Assembly: GCA_934119935.1 (NCBI GenBank)
Contig: CAKOSX010000002.1
Span: forward strand, 231,191 to 295,190
Direction: 5' to 3'
From: an uncultured Clostridia bacterium
Lineage (GTDB): Bacteria; Bacillota; Clostridia; TANB77; CAG-508
Length of the DNA: 64,000 nt
Shown: one piece after another, positions 44,586 to 52,299 of the stretch
How positions within the stretch are numbered: position 1 is the first letter of the stretch
How the letters are laid out: each line of letters starts with the position of its first letter
Notes under the pieces: model-generated
Database searches by the model: none
Told to the model about the DNA's origin: nothing
Seen by the model: only the letters and a program-made list of their open reading frames with translations
Made by a program: the position numbers and the translations under genes

Positions 44586-45245
44586 ATGAAACTAAATAAA
44601 ACTAAAATTTTAATTATTGTTATAGTGTCTGCAATTATAGGTGCTCTAGTTGGAGTTTTTACAATCAATCATACAGAAAATAATAAAACATATAATGGTA
44701 AGCCATTGTACACTTCTTCGGCAATGCAAATGTATGATACTTCTACACCTGAACAGGCTATAGGTATTAGTGATTATGTCTTTGTTGCTAAAATAAATAA
44801 GATATTAAGAACTGAATATACCAATAGAATGAAAATAGAAGTAGGATTTGCAAAAACAAAAACTGTAAGCAATCCATATACAATTTATGAAATTAATGTT
44901 ATAGAAAATATAAAAGGAAGCCTAAGAACTGATATTCCTATAGAATATATGCAATATGGTGGAATAAATGAGGACGGAGAGAGCTATACTTTTATGAATG
45001 GTGGAAAGCTACTGAATGAAGGTGGTTATTATATACTGATGGTAGGAACTTGGGGAGACAAATACGGAGGAACAATAGAAGTTGCTGATCCAAATAGGAT
45101 AGTTTATTTAGGAGATACATATACTCCAAATGAAAAATCTAGTTTAGTATCAGAATATAAGTCTGCATACCAAAACCAAATAGTTCCACCTGACTTTGGA
45201 GAAAATGTAATGTCAAAATTTGATATTAATTATAAAGAAGAGTGA
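44586..45245 (+). CDS. Membrane-anchored exported protein of unknown function
   Basis: The 219-residue product has an N-terminal signal anchor (about residues 7-28) and an exterior beta-rich domain: SDYVFVAKINKIL, YTIYEINVIENIKG, NEGGYYILMVG. Proteins with this VFVG-like start and YILM strand occur near small metallopeptidases in Bacilli and Clostridia in my memory, but no function is assigned. It starts behind AAAGGAGG, 17 bases after the peptidase gene. Confidence 0.65.
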   Translation: MKLNKTKILIIVIVSAIIGALVGVFTINHTENNKTYNGKPLYTSSAMQMYDTSTPEQAIGISDYVFVAKINKILRTEYTNRMKIEVGFAKTKTVSNPYTIYEINVIENIKGSLRTDIPIEYMQYGGINEDGESYTFMNGGKLLNEGGYYILMVGTWGDKYGGTIEVADPNRIVYLGDTYTPNEKSSLVSEYKSAYQNQIVPPDFGENVMSKFDINYKEE

Positions 45246-45291
45246 TGAAACGGATTGTTTATCAAAAAAACTTAAAAATGACTAAAAATCT

Positions 45292-45345
45292 TGAAAAACA
45301 GGCAAACGTGTAATAATTTGTTGCACGATTTAGCTTGTTTTTCTT
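45292..45345 (+). terminator. Probable terminator
   Basis: GAAAAACAGGC...CGTG pairs imperfectly with CACG...GCTTGTTTTTC, ending in T's. The 45246-45607 gap also holds an 18-bp palindrome with the half AATACTCTA (45367-45384) and the Rpn-flanking repeat. Confidence 0.5.
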
Positions 45346-45407
45346 TGCTCATAGGTATATAATCAAAATACTCTATAGAGTATTATTAGAATTCTAAAAA
45401 GAATCAA

Positions 45408-45483
45408 GTTATGATTAAATCTAGAAATTTTATTTCTATATTCGCTATAGCGAAAGGTAAATCCAAAATGAAATTGTAAAAAT
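45408..45483. repeat. Rpn-flanking direct repeat, left copy, with TTCGCTATAGCGAA
   Basis: About 75 bases starting TTATGATTAAATCTAGAAAT and containing the palindrome at 45441-45454. It matches 46653-46728 on the other side of the Rpn gene in the same orientation. Confidence 0.8.
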
Positions 45484-45607
45484 AGCTAGCATGCTGAAGA
45501 AAAAATATTTTATAAACGTCCGAGGAAAAATATGAGAGAAAATACACAAAAATTTTACTCAATAGTTGAAAAATGATCAATAGAATGGTAAAATGGAAAG
45601 GAAGTTA

Positions 45608-46591
45608 ATGGACGATTTAAAAGAAAATAATAGTGGAACAGAGATAGAGAAAGTAACAAGGTTACCACTAACATCAGATTATGTTTTTAAAAGAATATTT
45701 GCAAAAGAAGAAAATAATTCAATGCTGAAGGATTTCTTAGAAGCAATTTTGAATATACATATAAATAAAGTAGAAGTAAAAAATCCAGAATTAACACCTA
45801 ATATGGCAGACGAAAAACTAGGAATATTAGATTTAAAATTGGATATAGATAATAAGAGAGTTGTTGATGTTGAGATGCAGGTCTCGAATGAACATAATAT
45901 AAAAGAAAGGTCTAGTACATATTTATCAAAACTTGCAGCTGAACAGCTAAAGGCTAAGCAGAATTATAAAGAGCTAAAAAAGATAATAACAATAAATATA
46001 TTAAAATATAATTATTTAAAGAGAAATGCATATCACTCGATAGCAAGAATGAAATATGTGGATACAAATCCCGTAGAATTTGTTGATATGGGTTATAAAA
46101 AGGAAGAGGAAGAAGCAACAAACACATTTGAAATGCACTTTATTGAATTGCCAAAATTCAAACAGAAAAATCCAGACTGTAACACAAAGCTCGAACAGTG
46201 GCTGTGGTTGATAGATGGAAGTAAGGAGGAGAAAGTAGAAATGTCGGCGAAAGAAAATGAAGAAATAAACAAAACAGTAGAAGAACTAAATAAATTGAGT
46301 CAAGATCCAGATGAAGTTGCAAAGTATGAAGAACGTGAATGGAGCATTATGAGATATAATGTAGAAATGGAGACAAATAGAAAAATTGGAGAAAAAGAAG
46401 GCGAAGCACGTGGAAGAAAAGAAGGCGAAGAGCTTGGAAGAGTGAAAGGAGAAAAAGCTGGAAGAGAAAACGAAAAGAGAAATGTAATAAAGAATTTACA
46501 TAAGCTAAATATTCCAATAGAGCAGATAGCTCAGGCTGTTGAACTAACAGAAAAAGAAGTAGAAGAAATATTAAAAATACAAGAAAATTAA
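45608..46591 (+). CDS. Rpn family nuclease / PD-(D/E)XK transposase-like protein
   Basis: ATG 45608 follows AAGGAAG; an upstream ATG at 45593 lacks a ribosome site. The 327-residue product is of the PDDEXK_2/TIGR01784 type. It has LPLTSDYVFKRIFAKEEN, LGILDLKLDIDNKRVVDVEMQVS (Asp ... Glu-x-Gln) and FIELPKF. The C-terminus has Gly/Glu/Arg repeats (EGEARGRKEGEELGR) and ends in a small IPIEQIAQAVELTEKEVEEI module. It is flanked by 75-base direct repeats, which suggests a unit that moved or was duplicated as a block. Only distantly similar to the 20324 gene. Confidence 0.85.
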   Translation: MDDLKENNSGTEIEKVTRLPLTSDYVFKRIFAKEENNSMLKDFLEAILNIHINKVEVKNPELTPNMADEKLGILDLKLDIDNKRVVDVEMQVSNEHNIKERSSTYLSKLAAEQLKAKQNYKELKKIITINILKYNYLKRNAYHSIARMKYVDTNPVEFVDMGYKKEEEEATNTFEMHFIELPKFKQKNPDCNTKLEQWLWLIDGSKEEKVEMSAKENEEINKTVEELNKLSQDPDEVAKYEEREWSIMRYNVEMETNRKIGEKEGEARGRKEGEELGRVKGEKAGRENEKRNVIKNLHKLNIPIEQIAQAVELTEKEVEEILKIQEN

Positions 46592-46603
46592 AGAAAAGTA
46601 TAA

Positions 46604-46631
46604 GGTAGTTAGCTTGTAAAAGCTAACTACC
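46604..46631 (+). terminator. Hairpin after the Rpn gene
   Basis: A perfect 11-bp stem GGTAGTTAGCT/AGCTAACTACC is followed by moderately T-rich sequence. Confidence 0.65.
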
Positions 46632-46652
46632 ATTTCTAATTAATTTTATTAA

Positions 46653-46728
46653 ATTATGATTAAATCTAGAAATTTAATTCCTGCATTCGCTATAGCGAAA
46701 GATAAATCTAAAAAGAAATTGAAAAAAT
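46653..46728. repeat. Rpn-flanking direct repeat, right copy, with TTCGCTATAGCGAA
   Basis: The palindrome is at 46686-46699. The copy is about 85 percent identical by eye to 45408-45483. Confidence 0.8.
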
Positions 46729-46801
46729 ACAGAGATTGTGGAACTAGGTGTTGAATATGTTAAAAAATAATCAGTTAGATAAAAATTAACACATATTACA
46801 G

Positions 46802-46830
46802 TTGAAAATATAAATCCATTGTGATAGTAT
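46802..46830 (+). promoter_or_regulatory. Promoter of leader-ORF cassette 1
   Basis: TTGAAA (46802-46807), a 17-base spacer and TAGTAT (46825-46830), followed by ATTAAACGCACGGAG. The spacer end TGTGA and the ATTAAACGCA box recur in the two other cassettes. Confidence 0.7.
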
Positions 46831-46863
46831 ATACTAAAATTAAACGCACGGAGAAAAAATAAA

Positions 46864-46998
46864 ATGAAAAACGTAAACCTTGAAACCGTTGGGGCTGTTA
46901 CACACTATGCTTTTAGCAAAAGAAAAATAAATGACAATACTCCACTAAAAACAGCAGGGAATCTTTGGTTATTCATGAAAAATAAGATGGAAATATAA
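46864..46998 (+). CDS. Leader small ORF 1 upstream of an LRR prepilin-like gene
   Basis: The 44-residue frame starts behind CGGAGAAA. It encodes MKNVNLETVGAVTHYAF ... KNKMEI. It shares MK.(I/V)......VTHYAFSK-type sequence and spacing with the small ORFs at 55407 and 58405, each followed by an LRR prepilin-like gene. It has no membrane segment. It lies 51 bases before the pilin-like ATG. Role unknown; a leader peptide or small partner protein. Confidence 0.65.
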   Translation: MKNVNLETVGAVTHYAFSKRKINDNTPLKTAGNLWLFMKNKMEI

Positions 46999-47049
46999 TA
47001 CTTCTGTCCTTTTGCGTTTAAAAATAAAAAGAAGAAAGAGGAAAAAACA

Positions 47050-47943
47050 ATGGAGAAAATTTTTAACAAAAAAGCAAAAGGAATTACATTAATTGCACTT
47101 GTTATAACAATTGTAATTGTATTAATACTTGCTGGAATTAGTATGAGCTTTGTACTTGGAAAAAACGGAATAATAACCAAAGCACAAGAGGCAAGAGACA
47201 AAACAGCAGAGGCAAAAGCAAATGAAGAAAAAGATTTTGCTGGATGGACCGACAGCACTGATAAAATATTGAATGACAACCAAAATGACGACGATGATGA
47301 TTATGATAATGGAATGGCAAAATATTTTATATATTCTGTAGATGAAGATACTAACGAGGCAACTATAACCGGAGTAGATAGAGAATATATGGTGTATGAA
47401 TATTATAATAGCGACCAGAACGGTGGAGCACGTGTAAAAGTAATAATTGATGAGGGAAAAATAATTACAGATATTGTTATACCTAGAGAAATAGAACAGA
47501 ATGGGAAAAAATATATTGTTACAAAGATAGGAGAAGATATATTGTCAATTGGAGGATATGGTAGTGGTTCTGTTAATGGAGGAATTACTGGATTGATAAT
47601 GCCAGATACAATAACTGAAATAGGAAACAAAGCTTTCTATAACCAACCAATAGAAAATATTGTATTTAGTGCAAATTTAAAAAAGATAGGAGATAATGCA
47701 TTTGAATTTAATTGTATTGCAAATATTAACTTGCCAGACAAGCTAGAGAGCATTGGAAAGTATGCCTTTTTTAGCGACTATGAAGTTAGCGAAAAAGTAA
47801 AAATACCCAAAAATGTAGTTACAATCGGTAGTAATGCCTTTTATAATGCAGAAATATACTGTGAAGCAACAGAAAAACCAGAAGGATGGGATTATTACTG
47901 GGCACGTTCTTGTAAAAGTATCAAATGGGGACAGACCATGTAA
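47050..47943 (+). CDS. Type IV prepilin-like protein with BspA-type leucine-rich repeats (1)
   Basis: The 297-residue product has a prepilin leader (KGITLIALVITIVIVLILAG), an acidic linker (residues about 78-90, Asp-rich) and a C-terminal LRR_5/BspA-like domain. The domain has VIPREIEQNGKKYIVTKIG, TGLIMPDTITEIGNKAF, KKIGDNAF and SIGKYAF, with a closing EATEKPEGWDYYW. Such repeats usually bind host or surface ligands. It starts behind AAAGAGG. It is expected on the surface if a prepilin peptidase is present; none is in this window. Confidence 0.8.
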   Translation: MEKIFNKKAKGITLIALVITIVIVLILAGISMSFVLGKNGIITKAQEARDKTAEAKANEEKDFAGWTDSTDKILNDNQNDDDDDYDNGMAKYFIYSVDEDTNEATITGVDREYMVYEYYNSDQNGGARVKVIIDEGKIITDIVIPREIEQNGKKYIVTKIGEDILSIGGYGSGSVNGGITGLIMPDTITEIGNKAFYNQPIENIVFSANLKKIGDNAFEFNCIANINLPDKLESIGKYAFFSDYEVSEKVKIPKNVVTIGSNAFYNAEIYCEATEKPEGWDYYWARSCKSIKWGQTM

Positions 47944-47968
47944 ATATAATCACATAAAAATATAGAAC

Positions 47969-48003
47969 GCATCCTCATTATGAAGAAACAACAATGAGGA
48001 TGC
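47969..48003 (+). terminator. Intrinsic terminator
   Basis: A perfect 11-bp stem GCATCCTCATT/AATGAGGATGC is followed by a TTTAT tail. Confidence 0.8.
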
Positions 48004-48065
48004 TTTATATGGATCAGTTTAATAAAAAACATATATAATAATAAATCAATAAAAGCAAAAAATTG

Positions 48066-48094
48066 TTGAAAACAAAAAATGAATATGCTATACT
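48066..48094 (+). promoter_or_regulatory. Promoter of the 48141 gene
   Basis: TTGAAA (48066-48071), a 17-base spacer and TATACT (48089-48094), 47 bases before the ATG. No leader ORF is present here. Confidence 0.7.
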
Positions 48095-48140
48095 ACAAAA
48101 TAAGAACATATGAAAAATAGAATAAGTAAGGAGAATAACG

Positions 48141-49028
48141 ATGAAAAATTATTGTATAAAAGATAAAAAAGGAATCACTCTAGTAGCAATTGTTGTAACA
48201 ATTGTAATTGTATTAATACTTGCTGGAATTAGTATGAGTTTTGTACTTGGAGAAAACGGAATAATAACCAAAGCACAAGAGGCAAGAAAAAAAACAGAAG
48301 AAGCAAAAGCGAATGAAGAAAAAGATTTTGCTGGATGGACCGACAGCACTGATAAAATATTGAATGACAACCAAAATGACGACGATGATGATTATGATAA
48401 TGGAATGGCAAAATATTTTACTTATACAGTTAATGAGGATACAAGAGAAGCAACTGTAACAGGAGTTAAAGCTGAATATGCATCCTGGGATTATTATGTA
48501 GGGCGAAAAGGATTAAATGCAATAGTAGATGAAGGTAAAAGTATACAGGAAGTGATCATACCAAAAAAAATTGAATACAATGGTAAAAAATATACGGTAA
48601 CTCAGATAGGGAATAGTGCATTTGCTTCTCAGACTCGAGGATGTATAACAAGCCTGATAATGCCAAATACAATAACAACAATAAATAATGATGCCTTTGC
48701 AAGTCAAAGAATAAGTAGTATTGTTTGGAGTGCAAATTTAAAAAAAATTGGCACAGGTGTGTTTGGTGGAAATAATATGGAGACAATTGACTTGCCAAGA
48801 AGTCTAGAAGAAATTGGTGAATATGCATTTGCTGGAAATGTATGTAAAGAAATAAAGATAAGAAGAAATGTAAATAGCATAGGATATGAGGCATTTCATA
48901 CGGGAACTGATGTTGTTAATGTATACTGTGAAGCAGCTGAAAAACCAGAAAACTGGAATAATAGTTGGGTAAGTGGCTATATAGGATATAATGTAACTAT
49001 AAATAAATACTGGAACCAAACTTTATAG
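48141..49028 (+). CDS. Type IV prepilin-like protein with BspA-type leucine-rich repeats (2)
   Basis: The 295-residue paralogue of the preceding gene has the leader KGITLVAIVVTIVIVLILAG, the same GWTDSTDKILNDNQNDDDDD linker and LRR units (TVTQIGNSAFAS, TTINNDAFAS, KKIGTGVFGG, EIGEYAFAG). It has the EAAEKPENWNNSW closing motif. The first 95 residues are nearly identical to its neighbour and the repeats are diverged, the same pattern as in the lectin-type pair. It starts behind AAGGAG and is followed at 15 bases by the O-antigen-ligase-like gene. Confidence 0.8.
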   Translation: MKNYCIKDKKGITLVAIVVTIVIVLILAGISMSFVLGENGIITKAQEARKKTEEAKANEEKDFAGWTDSTDKILNDNQNDDDDDYDNGMAKYFTYTVNEDTREATVTGVKAEYASWDYYVGRKGLNAIVDEGKSIQEVIIPKKIEYNGKKYTVTQIGNSAFASQTRGCITSLIMPNTITTINNDAFASQRISSIVWSANLKKIGTGVFGGNNMETIDLPRSLEEIGEYAFAGNVCKEIKIRRNVNSIGYEAFHTGTDVVNVYCEAAEKPENWNNSWVSGYIGYNVTINKYWNQTL

Positions 49029-49042
49029 CAAGGAGCACATAC

Positions 49043-51202
49043 TTGAAAGCGTTAATCAAAAATTTTAATAAAATATTTATAATAACAATAATATTATTAG
49101 CAACCTTTTTAATAGGCACGCCAATAAATGAAAGCAATGTATATCCTTTGTACATTGCTTTAAGTTTATATACTATAATTTTTTATGTAATTAAGATAAT
49201 AAAAAAAGAAAAAATAGAGCTAAACGCCCTTGATATTGCTGTAATTGTACTTGTTTTTTCAGCAATAATTTCATTAATTTTTAAGACATATGTAAGTTTG
49301 AATGATACAATACATACTATTTTAAAATATTTTAGCATTTTAAGCATCTATCTAATTACTAGTGAAGAATGCAAAAAAGATCAAGGGTTTGGCAAAGTTT
49401 TAAAAAATACAATTATAATAAGCATTTTAATTTTGTGTGTATTTGGACTTGATGAAATCACTTTGAATTTGTTAGGAAAAGTAAAAAAGTGTATAGGGTT
49501 CAGATATGTAATGTATGATGAGGTGAGAATTGGCTCGCTATTTGTGTATCCAAATGTGATGGCTGTTGTTGCTGGGGCAGGAATATTTCTGTGCCTGGAG
49601 GAAGTGATTACACAAAATAGTAAAAATTTAAAAGCTCTTTATATAGTAGCGATTGCAGTCATGGGAATAACGTTAATTCTTACATACAGCAGACTTGTTT
49701 ATATAATGTTTTTTGCTATGCTTGCTTTTTATATAGTTGTTTTGCTAGCGAAAAAAGGCAAGATAAATAAAAAGTTTTTTATAAGCATTGGACTAGTGTT
49801 TTTGGTTGCTATTATATATGTTGTAATTGGGTTAAATGTTGAGAAAACAACAAATATAACGGAGAATTATCAAAAGATATTTTATTCTATAAACTCTAAT
49901 TTTGACTATGTGTTTAAATTTGATGTGGTAGCTGAGGCAGAAAAGGATGATGATTGTGTAATAAGGATTACAGAAAAAGACGAATATTTTGATGATGTTA
50001 GTTATACAGAGATTTCTTTTGGTACATATAAGGGAACAAAAGAAATTAAAGTTCATACATCAGATAGCACAGAGGTAATCTATTTAAATATAGAGGTAAA
50101 AAATAAAAAATCAAAGTTGAGTATTGAAAAATCAGAGGTTAATGGTGAAAATTTGATACTTTCATATAAGTTGTTACCAACGAAAGTGGTTCAAAAGGTT
50201 GAAGGAATTAGCCTAAAGAATAAGAGTGCATGGGAAAGATTTGTATTTATAAAAGATGGATTGAAGCTGGTAAAGGATAACTGGTTGTTTGGATTCGGTG
50301 GGCATGCTTGGGAGCATAAGCAATATGATGTACAAGAATACAATTATTATACAAAGTCTATGCATTGTTTTTATTTACAGGTCGCAATGGAAAATGGACT
50401 GATTGGAACTTTAGCAGTTTTGGCGATAATTGTTGTATTTGTAAGAAAGTCAATGGGGCTATTGAAAAATAATCAAATTGAAGATTCTGGTTTTATAATG
50501 GCAATTTCACTTATATTAATACACAGTTTGCTAGATTTCGACATGGAATTCTATTATGTGCTATTACTAACATTTATTGCGTTTGCATGGTTATTTAGAA
50601 AAAGTAAGAGTATCAAGCTAAATGGGATGGCTTTATACATTGTCTTAATTGTTACATCATGCTGTAATATATATGTACCAATAGTTGAAATGGTATATAA
50701 AGAGAATACAAAGGTGATATTTGTGAGCTCGATTAAAACCGAATTTGATGTTTATAATGAGTATTATAAGCAACTGCCTTTCAGCAGAGAGATAGAGGAA
50801 AAAAGAATAAGATATATAAATAAAGAAGATAAAAAATTAACAAGAGATATCTTGAAAAAATTTGTCGAAAATGAGCCATACGTTGATGAAAATGTAAGTT
50901 TAGAAAATATAAAGAAATATATAAATGCAGAAAACAGTGAGGAGACTTTAAACTTTGCAATTGAATATATAAAAAGTACACAGATGTATGAAAAATATAA
51001 TCCAAATTTTCAAATAGAAAGATTTAAAAATTTAAAATACATTATTGAAATGCTAAACGATGAAGAAGCTGAATGGTTTAAAAATCAATTAAAGTATGAA
51101 ATTGATGCAAAAAGAGAGAGTATATTAGACTATAAAAAATGTAGGTATAAAGCTGAAAAGCAAGAAGAGTATAAAGAATATTTAGACAGAATGATAGTGT
51201 AA
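49043..51202 (+). CDS. O-antigen ligase-like (Wzy_C) polytopic membrane protein
   Basis: TTG 49043 follows AAGGAG. The 719-residue product has about ten or more membrane helices, GSLFVYPNVMAVVAGAG and TYSRLVYIMFF typical of the Wzy_C family. A large exterior loop ends in NWLFGFGGHAW and MHCFYLQVAMENGLIG, the conserved His/Gly region. A helical C-terminal tail follows. Family members join glycans to lipid A, teichoic acids or pilins (PglL/PilO type). The position behind prepilin-like genes suggests glycosylation of these proteins; that is inference. Confidence 0.8.
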   Translation: MKALIKNFNKIFIITIILLATFLIGTPINESNVYPLYIALSLYTIIFYVIKIIKKEKIELNALDIAVIVLVFSAIISLIFKTYVSLNDTIHTILKYFSILSIYLITSEECKKDQGFGKVLKNTIIISILILCVFGLDEITLNLLGKVKKCIGFRYVMYDEVRIGSLFVYPNVMAVVAGAGIFLCLEEVITQNSKNLKALYIVAIAVMGITLILTYSRLVYIMFFAMLAFYIVVLLAKKGKINKKFFISIGLVFLVAIIYVVIGLNVEKTTNITENYQKIFYSINSNFDYVFKFDVVAEAEKDDDCVIRITEKDEYFDDVSYTEISFGTYKGTKEIKVHTSDSTEVIYLNIEVKNKKSKLSIEKSEVNGENLILSYKLLPTKVVQKVEGISLKNKSAWERFVFIKDGLKLVKDNWLFGFGGHAWEHKQYDVQEYNYYTKSMHCFYLQVAMENGLIGTLAVLAIIVVFVRKSMGLLKNNQIEDSGFIMAISLILIHSLLDFDMEFYYVLLLTFIAFAWLFRKSKSIKLNGMALYIVLIVTSCCNIYVPIVEMVYKENTKVIFVSSIKTEFDVYNEYYKQLPFSREIEEKRIRYINKEDKKLTRDILKKFVENEPYVDENVSLENIKKYINAENSEETLNFAIEYIKSTQMYEKYNPNFQIERFKNLKYIIEMLNDEEAEWFKNQLKYEIDAKRESILDYKKCRYKAEKQEEYKEYLDRMIV

Positions 51203-51273
51203 AGTAGCTTATGAAAAATTAGAATATAAAAATATTATCTAAAGTAAAAAAAGCACATAGAAGAGGGAGAAAA

Positions 51274-52089
51274 ATGAAAATATCGGTACTAATGTCCGTG
51301 TACAATAAAGAAAAATGTGAATATCTTGATGTGGCACTTAAAAGCATTGTGAGTCAAACGTTAATGCCAGATGAAATAGTCATAGTGAAAGACGGAATAT
51401 TAAATGAAGAACTTGAAAATATTTTGAAAAAGTATGAAAATAACTATAAATCATTAATCAAAATATATGGCATTAATGAACACGTAGGACTTGGAAAAGC
51501 CTTGGCGTATGGAGTTAAAAAGTGCAGTTATGAGTACATTGCGAGAATGGATTCAGATGATTTCTATGTTCCAGATAGGTTAGAAAAACAAGTTGGATAT
51601 TTGAACGGACATAGTGAACTTGATGTTTTAGGAGGATATATTGAGGAGTATGACGAAAATCTTGAAGTGAAATTGACTACAAAAAAAGTTCCACTTACAA
51701 ATGAAGAGATAAAAAAAGCAATAAAATTCGAGTGTCCAATGAACCATGGAACGACAATAATAAAAAAAACCAAATTGCTAGAAGTAGGCAATTATGATGA
51801 AACTATAATAGAAGACTATGATCTGTGGGCAAGAATGATATTGAAAAACGCTCAAATGGCGAACATGCCAGTTGTACTTTCAAAAAACAGAACTGGAATA
51901 AGAATGTACAAAAAACGCTCAGGCAAGAATTATATAAAAGGAATAAAAGAAATTGAAAACAAACTATATAAATATGGTTTAATAAATAGAATGGAGTGCA
52001 TGGTAAATAAAATTGTAAGAATAACAATAGCAAAAGCTCCCATAAAATTAAAATTCAAAATATATTCTTTTATGAGGAAGATATCATAG
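51274..52089 (+). CDS. Family 2 glycosyltransferase
   Basis: The 271-residue product starts behind AGAGGGAG. It has a GT-A fold start SVLMSVYNKEKCEYLDVALKS, the DXD-type ARMDSDDFYVPDRLEKQ (about residue 91) and EDYDLWARM. It resembles AmsE-like enzymes that add a sugar to a lipid-linked or surface glycan. It likely works with the ligase-like gene upstream. Its C-terminal region is basic and probably membrane-associated. Confidence 0.88.
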   Translation: MKISVLMSVYNKEKCEYLDVALKSIVSQTLMPDEIVIVKDGILNEELENILKKYENNYKSLIKIYGINEHVGLGKALAYGVKKCSYEYIARMDSDDFYVPDRLEKQVGYLNGHSELDVLGGYIEEYDENLEVKLTTKKVPLTNEEIKKAIKFECPMNHGTTIIKKTKLLEVGNYDETIIEDYDLWARMILKNAQMANMPVVLSKNRTGIRMYKKRSGKNYIKGIKEIENKLYKYGLINRMECMVNKIVRITIAKAPIKLKFKIYSFMRKIS

Positions 52090-52149
52090 TTTTGTACAAG
52101 TTTGCGTACAACTTGGTACAATTTGGGGACGGAGAAAAAAATGTACAAA
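52090..52149 (+). repeat. GGGGACGGAG dispersed repeat, copy 5
   Basis: The core is at 52125-52134, preceded by three GTACAA units and followed by ATGTACAAA. The downstream GTGAGAAAAATATCATA (52153-52169) resembles the end of the upstream gene (ATGAGGAAGATATCATA, 52073-52089). Confidence 0.8.
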
Positions 52150-52299
52150 GCTGTGAGAAAAATATCATAAATAAAAATTCGCACAAAGAGGAACGAAACT
52201 TCAAAATTGCTTAATTTGTGGTTCTGTTCAGTAAAATAGCACCTTTTGCGAGAATCTACATATAATCGAAAATTAAACAAAGAACAAGAAGGAATAATA

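Noticed and set aside
46802..47050. T-box or other known riboswitch in the leader-ORF regions
   Set aside because: No T-box sequence, specifier stem or known riboswitch core could be recognised; the conserved part is a small ORF with a simple hairpin.
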